Source: Bacteroidales bacterium (lineage in GTDB: Bacteria > Bacteroidota > Bacteroidia > Bacteroidales > Tenuifilaceae). From it: a stretch of 41,741 nt of DNA. Positions 29,101-35,802 of this stretch are shown here, in pieces. Made by a program: the position numbers and the translations under genes. The number at the start of each line of letters is the position of its first letter. Positions within the stretch are counted from its first letter, which is position 1. The notes under the pieces are model-generated. The model was given only the letters and a program-made list of their open reading frames with translations. It had not been told where the DNA came from and did no database searches. The stretch lies in assembly GCA_016931855.1 (NCBI GenBank), contig JAFGDZ010000047.1, forward strand, positions 1-41,741, given 5' to 3'.

Positions 29101-32100
29101 CTATTTACCACCTGAATGGCAACTAGGGGTAGGGCATTTGCTCCCGATGGAACTCCATCGAATACGGGAATTGCCGTTGCGCCCGTTCCGCCACCTCCCG
29201 TTAGGGTTATGGTGGGTATTGCAGTATGGCTGCCCCCGTTTGTAACGGTAATTGAGGGAACAATACCACGGTTAGATAGTATTACCTTGCCGCTATTAGT
29301 TGCTGGGTTGCTAAGCGAAATGGTTCCCGAGTTGTACATGTTGCCCTTAACCAGAATATCTTTGTTGGCATGCTGAAATACGGTGCCACTTTCCAGCGTA
29401 AGGTTATTGTGTACGGTAATGGCTGTGCTGCTTCCCGCTAGGCTTCTCCGTGTTGATGGTAAGCTAGGATTATTCTTTAGCACTAGGTTAAAGAACTCCT
29501 GTGTGGTGTTATACAGGTTTATTGAGTTTGAATAGGTTGCCAGCAGCGTGGTTGTGTTGCCTAAATGGTTATACGCACCGCCGCTAAACACGGTAAAGCT
29601 TCGTGCTACCTGCAAGTCGTTTACCTGTCCTCTAAAGCTACTCCACTCCCGGCGAGCGTAGAGCTCCGTATTTCCATTTATGGTTAATGATCCTGCTATA
29701 TCAATATCGCTACCCATGTAAATTCTAACGGTATTTGTTGTATTTAATCGCGATATTTCTAAGTCGTATAGGTTCCCTATTGAAATAAGGTCAATATTAT
29801 CATTACCATTAGCTTTAATATGGATCTTTCCTCCTGTAACTGTGTGGTTCGATGGGGTTGATAGTATGCAAACCGCATTGCTATTGTATGTATTATCGCC
29901 AGAATCGTCGGTAATATATATTGTACCGCCCGACATTTGAAATACGCCTTCGGGATCTACAATGCCAAAGAGAGGGTATGAGCCAGTAATCTCGCCACCT
30001 CCATCAGGGTTAACGCTTACCGTTCCCTCAGTAAAGGTTCTACTGCCGCGAACAAAGAGTGTACCGCCCGACATAAAGAACGAAGTTTTGCCCCCGGCAA
30101 CACCATTAGCGCTTCTAAACTGGGCCACATCGCTAACTCCTCCCTCAAGGCGAATCAGTGCCGAGGCATCGGCCCAGAATATAAAACCGGCCGAGTTACG
30201 TGTGCTAAAGTAACCATCAGATATTCTAAACTCTCCGTAAACAGATAGCGCCTGATTGCCCGATCCATCAGCAACACCAACAGTCCCAGGGTATAAATCG
30301 GTTGAGGCAGTACGGGCTGTACTGTTAACCTTAACATCGCCGCCCGATATCCATAGCGCGCCATTACCCGGTATGGCATAGTCTCCGTTCCCTCCAGAGG
30401 TACCTCCCTCCGATAGCGATGGTATGGTTATGCTTCCTGTAAGTTTAAGGGTTCCATTTTTTATCCAAAGCGCTTTTCTAACCTCTGGGTTCTCGTTGGT
30501 ATAGGCTCCTCCTGTACGGCGGCCAACGTTATTGGGGCCAAATAGGTTAAAGTATGCAACATCGTCGCTATACACCTCAAGCGTAAAGGTTCTATCGGCT
30601 CCCTTATCAACAATAAGATTGTAAAGGTCGGTAGTGCCGTATAGGTCCATTCTAGTATCGGATGCACCTGTAAAGGTTAGCGTTACTGCGCCATTATCGG
30701 CAAACTGGTTGTAAAGGGGTGCTGCTAGGTTGGTTAGCTTTACCGTACCGTTGTTAAGCAGCGTTCCGCCAATTTTAAGTTGATGGAAAATGGCATGATA
30801 CTGCCCTAGCGCGGGCATGGTTCCACCAATAGCATAAGCGCCATTTACGGTATTACCCAAACCAACGGTTAGCTTACCCTCTGTGTAAACGGTAAAGTCT
30901 TGGGCTACATCCATGGTAAGCACCTCTGTATCGGTGTCGTTGTTTATTTGTAGCACCCCGCGTTGTATATTTACGTAGCCGTTAAGCGTGTAGTTGGTGC
31001 GTAGGGTAATAACATCGGTTGGGTTGGTAAGGTAAATTACCAGGTTGTTAAATGTTCTTGGTGTAAGCAAATCAAAACCAGTGCTATTGTACTGTACTGT
31101 ACCACCGCCCGTACCGTTAAATAGGCTAGCATCGCCGCTAGGGAAGTTATCGGCCGAGAGCCGTATGGTTCCCTGTCCTGCAATGGCATCAAACTGATGC
31201 CCAATGGTGGTGCCAAAGTTTATGGCTCCATCCCTTACCTCCAGCAGTGCGTTCTGCTTGTTATTTGTTGATACGGTTACCGTGTAGGGGTGTAGTATCA
31301 CCACTTTATCTACCGCCGATGTTGGCGAGGTAGAAGGGGTTAGGTTATCGGGGTTAACAATATCGGCACCGCCCTGCTCAAGCGACCATGTTTGCCAGTT
31401 ATCCCAGTCGCCGGTGTTATAGGAGTACCAGGTGCGGCCCGTTAGGTCGCTTCGGGCAATGGTGTAGTAGCCATCGGTAAGGTTGGCGTCGGTTACTTTT
31501 ATCCAAACCTTTCCGTCAACCACAACGCCTTGCGATCCCGATAGGGTAGAGAAGGTTCCCGTTGTTCCCGAACGGTAGAGCAAGTAAAAAATCTGATTGG
31601 CTGCTCCAGCGCCCAATCCCGTTTGGGCAAGATCAAATCCTATGTATATATCGGTGGTAACGCCTTCGGTTCTGTTAACGTACCAAACCCGTTGCGAGCG
31701 TGCGGTAAGTGTTCCGCTGGGTAGTAGCGGCAAGTCGGTGGCAACCTCAATGGCTGCGGTGTTATCGTGTCCAGCAAAAACAAACTCGTTGGCCTCGTCA
31801 AAGCTGCTGCCCGATTCCTTTAGCAGTATGCCTCCGCCGCTGCCGCTGGTCTCGTTGTGCTTTACCATACCATCGGTGGTTCCAACCCCAACAACATTAT
31901 GCACGTGGGTTGCGCTGGAGTATAGCTGGTTTAGCCCTAGGTTAATGCCGTACTTAACTCCCAAATAGTTATCTACAATTAGGCGTTGCGCCTCGTTTAG
32001 TGCCGAGGTGTACAGAATAAGCTCTGCCACATCCACATCGTAGTAGTTTGTGGTTAATCGCCCAATGGAGGCGCCACTATACGATGTTAGTAGGGTGGTA

Positions 32101-32741
32101 TTATTATCGGTTGCACCAAGCTGTGCGCCATTCTGAAATATGGCTCTAGCCCAAGGGGTTGTGGTGCTTCGGCGTACGGAGCTAAATACAGAGAATGTCC
32201 CTGCGGTATTGGTAGATAGTGTCCTATTAATATCGTTTCCCCACTGGGCAAGGGTAAACTGATTGTTATCGCGCCAGCCCCAGTGTAGATTTTGGTTACC
32301 GGTCCCGTTGTCGCCACCTAATATCAACTTAAAGCCAAGCGAGCGCCTTGCCGATACCGAGAATATGGAGTAATCGGTATTTACCAGTACGCTACCATCA
32401 AATTGCAAAAAGGTTTGGGTTCTATTGGGTGCTGTGGGTCTAAAGCGCACCACAGGCAAGCCTCCTATTATGTTGGTTGCAAAAATGGGCATATTGTTGG
32501 TTGTTGCCTGTGTGGCGTTTAAGCCATTGCCCGACATATCGGCCCATGCCGACACATCGGCTCCATTGGCTAAGCCAAGGCTTCCTGCGTCTAACCACAT
32601 TATGTTTCGTGGTTGGCCGTTGGTTCCGTTACTGTTTCCAACTCCTCCTGGTCCTGTTTGTGGGAACGCTTGATGTTGAAAAAACAGCATTGCTATCGCA
32701 AGTGCTGCGTAAAATTTTCTGTTGTTTACCAAGTGTCTCAT
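23127..32741 (-). CDS. Giant secreted multidomain protein with a LamG-like domain and GPxYHI tail
   Basis: A 3204-aa protein. I chose the ATG at 32741 over the one at 32783 because MRHLVNNRKFYAALAIAML begins a normal signal peptide that ends near AFPQ. A LamG/concanavalin-like domain follows (about 45-265; IMWLDAG, VSAWADMSGNGLNA, YYDVDVAELILY). Three modules related to those of the giant gene at 599 start near residues 437 (WYSYNTGDWDNW), 1487 (YYTRDNSRESNW) and 2447 (IYVSNGTGNWSDENMW). They alternate with beta-helix-like repeats and FP(L/I)G...YYW boxes (about 1340 and 2310). Ig/PKD-like domains fill about 2850-3180. The C-terminus is KLPETGPQYHISN plus four residues. It is probably a surface matrix protein or adhesin and a diverged paralogue of the other giant. 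No catalytic motif was seen. Confidence 0.9.
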   Translation of the reverse strand: MRHLVNNRKFYAALAIAMLFFQHQAFPQTGPGGVGNSNGTNGQPRNIMWLDAGSLGLANGADVSAWADMSGNGLNATQATTNNMPIFATNIIGGLPVVRFRPTAPNRTQTFLQFDGSVLVNTDYSIFSVSARRSLGFKLILGGDNGTGNQNLHWGWRDNNQFTLAQWGNDINRTLSTNTAGTFSVFSSVRRSTTTPWARAIFQNGAQLGATDNNTTLLTSYSGASIGRLTTNYYDVDVAELILYTSALNEAQRLIVDNYLGVKYGINLGLNQLYSSATHVHNVVGVGTTDGMVKHNETSGSGGGILLKESGSSFDEANEFVFAGHDNTAAIEVATDLPLLPSGTLTARSQRVWYVNRTEGVTTDIYIGFDLAQTGLGAGAANQIFYLLYRSGTTGTFSTLSGSQGVVVDGKVWIKVTDANLTDGYYTIARSDLTGRTWYSYNTGDWDNWQTWSLEQGGADIVNPDNLTPSTSPTSAVDKVVILHPYTVTVSTNNKQNALLEVRDGAINFGTTIGHQFDAIAGQGTIRLSADNFPSGDASLFNGTGGGTVQYNSTGFDLLTPRTFNNLVIYLTNPTDVITLRTNYTLNGYVNIQRGVLQINNDTDTEVLTMDVAQDFTVYTEGKLTVGLGNTVNGAYAIGGTMPALGQYHAIFHQLKIGGTLLNNGTVKLTNLAAPLYNQFADNGAVTLTFTGASDTRMDLYGTTDLYNLIVDKGADRTFTLEVYSDDVAYFNLFGPNNVGRRTGGAYTNENPEVRKALWIKNGTLKLTGSITIPSLSEGGTSGGNGDYAIPGNGALWISGGDVKVNSTARTASTDLYPGTVGVADGSGNQALSVYGEFRISDGYFSTRNSAGFIFWADASALIRLEGGVSDVAQFRSANGVAGGKTSFFMSGGTLFVRGSRTFTEGTVSVNPDGGGEITGSYPLFGIVDPEGVFQMSGGTIYITDDSGDNTYNSNAVCILSTPSNHTVTGGKIHIKANGNDNIDLISIGNLYDLEISRLNTTNTVRIYMGSDIDIAGSLTINGNTELYARREWSSFRGQVNDLQVARSFTVFSGGAYNHLGNTTTLLATYSNSINLYNTTQEFFNLVLKNNPSLPSTRRSLAGSSTAITVHNNLTLESGTVFQHANKDILVKGNMYNSGTISLSNPATNSGKVILSNRGIVPSITVTNGGSHTAIPTITLTGGGGTGATAIPVFDGVPSGANALPLVAIQVVNSGSGYTSAPTVTIGSGGATATATINMQHVLGGDGSGSFGNLEVNEPHPATVSQKTTVLSANQTVSNIFTLTDGIIDLETFNLDIYTLSTHGTANEETLYSETHLVRTAGNHSDGGLTRTIFGNGTFLFPLGTYKSAISNNRYAWALQTISSFNDDGKVQINGVPAKLPTLSDDGDVNSRRYLLYYWRVRQSGFSVVPKVRNQFIGYRGDLFGQANWAQLFPGKVVNNVRSLYGVRLGGQNDDTNILDFSPEFDLETGEFTCGRSQLFVGSILIYYTRDNSRESNWNLPATWTRSDILIDANSDGTIDSKDWHDRRQPTSPNVPGIGDIAVIGWVPWDDPNVALRGQPHGVWIDNVAITVAKVQFTQMTDAAGNPVPRVYRSNFQFRPTLCINNNAGALDAGIVEGEGMFWVRIGDPSFAAMDLGDFIAQDSSYFIYENFTNNRVYNNTPDVVSNIVMANDGWGANDRNVTISKNITTLGNFEILGDLNLLLSTGATGDITVGRNLVMYEFQGSEGGASGGGAELAFQNTGTGRTVTVNGDVLLNNNGGLIRVINANNPITEHTLNVYGSITQNTANAALDGIQLFSSVNTDRVTLNLLGGENETYNLVSGDTPSFYRMVVDKGSSRTTTFTFNNNFTLNGPTDGATASTKALELKNGTLILNNAGIDITLSSGGSDFEIPSTTGLSILNGIARITTAGSNGILLDGYINIEGTNAANQGQLILDGGVGSNNYIQYSSSGDAEIRIATGKLVVSSQIRSSTLNSLGVLKYSQLSKSGSSAQSTVVVGLRSAPVNTRGIFEVYNTGSRFQIYNGSITIARPHDNVATATRAALYIDPQSIGLNRFGTINIGDAVNNPAGGTITINSTKDLCEMVVDGNATAKLNVNSLGLIGDLDIKAGSTFDGSALDLTLYQNIINRGTVSLNVDSLLFDGTAQAIDGDIAAEKLIVSATTSLTLSGATNTVTANQRLHIESGQLIDNGHTILVKGDVTNNAAHITTGAGRIKLGGTALQRIYGTGQFGALELDNTSGARTEEDIYLNNDLYLTNGTLNINSHRFSLSENSAIVGSGFNASKMILTNGSFGDAGLTKYVPSGAFSFTFPIGSGAGLGAKFTPAELVVSANSTAGSITIHPVNQAHMTTIGPNVLQYYWTITSTGLSNFSGNMHLHYHNADVVGDEALYISARLQGDSWSKYPVETVVEADDRIELDYIGVSDLSGDYTAGYDTDIPANIPIYVSNGTGNWSDENMWIRLDGNPVPAGGPQGHIVQIREGDVITMDRFRILSYRTQIFGRLEVGTQIGHNLGYVSGTGTLAFVNEKVFPGEYTDFLTCGTGGTVEFGGGSYDIPLFNSFSQVDDQFNNLVISGTGIKVFPDRDNIRICNNLSVIETATLKLEHFSRSNSTYKYTTIGGDIYVGSSAFLDTDYGEYVNLAGDFTIEPGGKLGASYVYQNFDFIGTIDQSISGNYTGTNQFNIIINRNPNFIYCNGPIDILSFIYPITGTMVTTDANLLTIKRNSGNGLRYPSTYTGIVDGPLKNNILTTTSYTVYPYLYLGNNGEKKFITLTSTPTTVNYWTGEFIRSNPLSAGMDPNTKTAPLQTVSNVEYWELNGSATATVNARFTLPITASNDICQGVTNVSNLRIAMWNGSSWVQVPSAPTGGSTKSSGTIETTSDFTFSPGVTYYLTIASTEVITIPTAQFTNGNQTICEGDAVTMEITLTGNGPWDVNYSDGVTTYTLTDITTPYTFNITPTATRTYTITSVTDNIGTTGNVIGSNPVITVIPAPTPYNVAGTTTICGVQTATISLSGSQVGYTYELYRNGAPTGNTKIGTNSALNFTGISLAGTYTVYAYKTGSPLCNQPMIGSAIITTSTGATATITGLATGAQICNGDAVQVNILLVGVPQFSFTVNESYSGRTFNINNLNVASGTTYTYTITPSPAWQDQGNPTPYIATYTYTVTNVSDNSGCGVGSGSGSASVDVYKLPETGPQYHISNNFGY

Positions 32742-32784
32742 ATGTAATGTCTCTTGTTTTATGTCAAAAACATTGAATAACAAT

Positions 32785-32792
32785 CAAATATA
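32785..32792 (-). promoter_or_regulatory. Candidate -7 box of the second giant gene
   Basis: On the minus strand this reads TATATTTG, a full match to TAnnTTTG, 43 bases upstream of the chosen ATG at 32741. A TTTG lies upstream (32806-32809), but only 13 bases away, which is shorter than the usual spacing of about 19. Only the -7 element is supported. Confidence 0.4.
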
Positions 32793-33413
32793 AAACCAAA
32801 CAGAGCAAAAAATTGTTTTTCAGTTGTTTGTGTTTTGTGCGGGTGCTAGTTATGCCCGTTTATGTGCAAGGGCAATATTTTATAAACGTTATTCTTGCAC
32901 AAAGGATTAGAATACATGGGCATAGTGTCCATGTTTTTGGTGTAGGAATAATTTAGTAGGACGAATGCAAGTTTTTACACCAGTCTTTTATCTTGGGGTA
33001 CTTAATTCTGATACTCTAACTTTGCATATTTAGTGTAATACAACCTCATTCAATGGAGGCTGGGCTAGAATTGATTGCCCGATTTCGGGCGCAAAACATT
33101 GCTCATTTACATATATATAAGGTATGGTTTTAAGTATTTAATCCGATTATTGCTCCTGTTAAACAATCTGTATGATTGTAATTGTCAGTAAATCAGTAAA
33201 TAGTAAACTTTGGCAAGCCAATTGCAAATACCTATTGCAAGAGCGCCAAGGTGCCCGAAAGCGGGCACGCCAAAAACCAGCTCTTCTCTACTGTTTATAG
33301 GCTATTGAGAAAAAGAGGGTTTGTTGGTCATTAAATGCGGTGGGTTGGTCAAGTAAATGAACGCAATGGTATAAAACACCATAACCTTGAGCTCCACAAC
33401 ACGTTAATAACCC
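32793..33413. other. Long divergent intergenic region without a recognised gene
   Basis: About 620 bases with no credible ORF or tRNA. Two short hairpins with strong stems are visible. GCCCGA-TT-TCGGGC lies at 33077-33090. GTGCCCG-AAAG-CGGGCAC lies at 33251-33268. Both contain the core GCCCG, so they may be members of another small repeat family. A small RNA cannot be ruled out. Confidence 0.5.
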
Positions 33414-33444
33414 TTGGTAATCTACTAACATTTAGCTTATTTTG
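33414..33444 (+). promoter_or_regulatory. Candidate promoter of the T9SS cassette
   Basis: TTG (33414-33416), 20 bases, then TTATTTTG (33437-33444), which matches TAnnTTTG at seven of eight positions. If real, transcription starts near 33451 and leaves a leader of about 170 bases before the ATG at 33621. Confidence 0.3.
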
Positions 33445-33518
33445 CCATGACTAAAAATGCTAACATATCACAGCGTAACAACAAGCAGGGCAGCTTGCCT
33501 CGCGATTGGATACCTCCC

Positions 33519-33553
33519 TAACGGGGTTCTCGGAGCAGAACCTCCGTTATTTT
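33519..33553 (+). promoter_or_regulatory. Terminator- or attenuator-like hairpin in the leader of the T9SS cassette
   Basis: TAACGGGGTTCT (33519-33530) pairs with AGAACCTCCGTTA (33537-33549) with one bulged base and a six-base loop, and TTTT follows. It stands 67 bases before the ATG at 33621, and no plus-strand gene lies upstream. It may attenuate the cassette, stabilise the mRNA end, or terminate an unseen small RNA. Confidence 0.45.
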
Positions 33554-33620
33554 ATTGTGTAACGCAAACAACGACAAATAATTCTTTACTCAAACTTTTA
33601 ACACTTTAAACAACTCAATT

Positions 33621-34610
33621 ATGAAAAGATCGACACTTTCTAAGTTAGCGCTAACAGTTGTTGCCGCTTTCGTGTTCGTAGGTGCTAACGCACAGGATGA
33701 TCCTGCAAACTACTCTCTTATTGCTAGTGATGCAGTAACTGCTAACACCTCTTATGTAACTCTGGACAAAACTATTCCTTTCTATGTAACTCCAGATCCT
33801 ACTTATCACCCATCTTGGACTGCGTTTTCTAGTGGCTTAACAGCAGATTTTGTTTGGAACTTCTATGATGATGGTTCTTGGACAAATGGGACTGAGATTT
33901 CTCTTGCAGTAACAGCAAACTACGTAGAGATTACAGCAAATGCCGTTGGAGCATACCCTATTAATGTAAAGGAGCAGGCTCCTCTTGCATTTGGTGGTTG
34001 TGAAGATGGAACTGGTGTTGATTTTAATGTTGTGGTACTTCCTAAGCCTTCAGCTCTATTAACTGGTGGAACTAATACTCCTGCAAACAGCTGGTCTGTA
34101 ACTACTGCTGATTTTGACTACTATGCTTGTGGTTCTAAGGCTGCTGAAACAATTAATCTTTCAATTACTGAGACAGGTGTTCCTGCTGCTCTTCAACTTT
34201 ACGCATATGCTGTTAAGAAAAGAGTAGTTGTTCTTGATGTTAATGGCAATGAACAGGCTGCTAGCGAAGTTGTAACTTATCCTATAGATCACACTATTGC
34301 TGCAAAGGGTTATACAACCTCAGTTGCTACTGGTGCTCTTGATGTTCTTACTTATGATTGGGGCTCGGGTGTTGTTCCTTCTCGTACTCTTTATGAGTAT
34401 ACTTTGGTAAAGGCTACTGATGCACCTGGTGCTATGACAGAGGGTATTATTTCTGCTGTTTCTCAGAAATCTGATTACTTAACTTTATTGGCTACTCCTA
34501 CTGCTTATACTTCATATCCATTTGGAGCAACTACTGTTGTTAAGTACTTAGTTAACCCAACTCCTGTTACTGGTCCTGTTTATCACATTGCTAACAATTG
34601 GGCTATCTAA
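33621..34610 (+). CDS. Secreted Ig-like protein with the GPxYHI C-terminal motif
   Basis: A 329-aa protein with a clear signal peptide (MKRSTLSKLALTVVAAFVF, cleavage near ANAQ, about residue 24). It has an Ig/PKD-like domain at about 60-155 (DFVWNFYDDG, GAYPINVKE, GGCEDG, VVLP) that resembles the first domain of the CHU_C protein encoded next. One or two more beta-rich domains follow. The C-terminus is PTPVTGPVYHIAN plus four residues, matching the tails of both giant proteins. I do not recognise a named family. Codon use is strongly biased to GCT, ACT, CCT, TCT and GTT, unlike the giants, which suggests high expression. It lies 60 bases before the CHU_C gene. It is probably an abundant surface subunit; that role is inference. 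Confidence 0.88.
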   Translation: MKRSTLSKLALTVVAAFVFVGANAQDDPANYSLIASDAVTANTSYVTLDKTIPFYVTPDPTYHPSWTAFSSGLTADFVWNFYDDGSWTNGTEISLAVTANYVEITANAVGAYPINVKEQAPLAFGGCEDGTGVDFNVVVLPKPSALLTGGTNTPANSWSVTTADFDYYACGSKAAETINLSITETGVPAALQLYAYAVKKRVVVLDVNGNEQAASEVVTYPIDHTIAAKGYTTSVATGALDVLTYDWGSGVVPSRTLYEYTLVKATDAPGAMTEGIISAVSQKSDYLTLLATPTAYTSYPFGATTVVKYLVNPTPVTGPVYHIANNWAI

Positions 34611-34670
34611 TCTTGATTGTAAGGTTGTATTAATAATAACAGAAAACTCACACAGCCAAAAACTATTTGC

Positions 34671-35753
34671 TTGAAAAAGTTAGCCAACATATTAGCAATA
34701 GCACTAGGCGTTACTCTAATTGCTGTAATGCAGAGCTGGGGGCAAAACCTGCCCTCAGCCTGTGTTGGCAGCAATGAAATGTACTGGGTTAGAGGCTTTA
34801 ATGGCATTTCCGACTTCGAGTGGAAAGTCTATTACCAGGACGGCACCTTGGTTGATCCTTCGCATTACACCTTGGTGGGTCGTGGTGATAGTATCCAAGT
34901 GAGCTGGAGCGAGAGCTTGCCAGGCGGTATCTACACCTTCGAGGTTATTGAGCATACCGACTATGGCTGCACCGGCGAACCCTGGAGGCAAGATATTGTG
35001 CTTAACAGCCCCACCATTAACATTCCCTTCGATGGCGTGCCAACCAACATCGCAATTTGCTTTGGCGATCAGGCAGCGCTAGACCCCGGTCAGTTCCAGA
35101 GCTACCTGTGGCACGATGGCTCAACTAACCGCATTTACTACACCGGCGACGCTGGTACCTATCAGGTTAGGCTTGTTAACGACCAGTTTGCCTGCTCCTA
35201 TAACGACATTGAGGTTAATGTAAATCCGCTACCCGTTGTTTGGCTGGGTAACGATACCGTTCTTTTTGGCGACCAAACCCTTCTTCTGGATGCTTACGGA
35301 AGTAGTATTATGAGCTACTCATGGAGTACTGGTGATATTACTTCGGGCATATACGTTGATGGGCGCAGTGGTAACCAGCAAGTTTGGGTAACCGTTACCG
35401 ACGATAACACCTGCTCCGCTAGCGATACCATTTACATTGCCGCAGCCGATTACTCTAACATGAAAATCCCAGGCGCCTTTACACCAAACGGCGATGGAAT
35501 TAACGACACCTGGCTATTCCCCGCTCCTAACAAGGATGGCTTTGACCTTTACCCCTACCTAAACGATGTGGATGTTAAGGTGTTTAACCGCTGGGGTAAA
35601 ATGGTTTGGGAATCGGAAGGGCCATTTAAGGCTTGGGATGGTAAGGACTTAGGTGGACGCGAGCTTCCAATGGACTCGTACCACTACATTATCAGGTTCA
35701 ACGTGGGTAACGATGTGTACACCTACAAGGGATCAGTAACAATTGTTCGATAG
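34671..35753 (+). CDS. Small T9SS type B sorting-domain (CHU_C) surface protein
   Basis: A 360-aa protein read from a TTG codon. No ATG exists between the in-frame stop at 34620-34622 and the signal peptide, and MKKLANILAIALGVTLIAV begins exactly at the TTG. The next ATG would remove the signal peptide. An Ig-like domain lies at about 30-115 (DFEWKVYYQDG, GIYTFEVIE, GCTGE). Two more beta domains with CFGDQAAL and GDQTLLLDAYG follow. The C-terminal domain (about 264-360) is the gliding-motility/T9SS type B CTD: PGAFTPNGDGINDTW, VKVFNRWGKMVWE, WDGKDLGGRELPMDSYHYII, YKGSVTIVR. Proteins with this domain are exported by T9SS and depend on a PorP/SprF partner, which is encoded 49 bases downstream. 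Confidence 0.93.
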   Translation: MKKLANILAIALGVTLIAVMQSWGQNLPSACVGSNEMYWVRGFNGISDFEWKVYYQDGTLVDPSHYTLVGRGDSIQVSWSESLPGGIYTFEVIEHTDYGCTGEPWRQDIVLNSPTINIPFDGVPTNIAICFGDQAALDPGQFQSYLWHDGSTNRIYYTGDAGTYQVRLVNDQFACSYNDIEVNVNPLPVVWLGNDTVLFGDQTLLLDAYGSSIMSYSWSTGDITSGIYVDGRSGNQQVWVTVTDDNTCSASDTIYIAAADYSNMKIPGAFTPNGDGINDTWLFPAPNKDGFDLYPYLNDVDVKVFNRWGKMVWESEGPFKAWDGKDLGGRELPMDSYHYIIRFNVGNDVYTYKGSVTIVR

Positions 35754-35802
35754 CCTTTGTGACTATTAACAACAAAACGTAAACGTTTAGACCAAAGTAT
35801 AA

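Noticed and set aside
32742-32783. Fourteen-residue N-terminal extension of the second giant protein
   Set aside because: It would place a non-signal sequence in front of a normal signal peptide that begins at the ATG at 32741.
33077-33268. Two GCCCG-stem hairpins as attachment sites or riboswitch parts
   Set aside because: They are short isolated stems with no integrase nearby and no known riboswitch core. They are mentioned only as hairpins.
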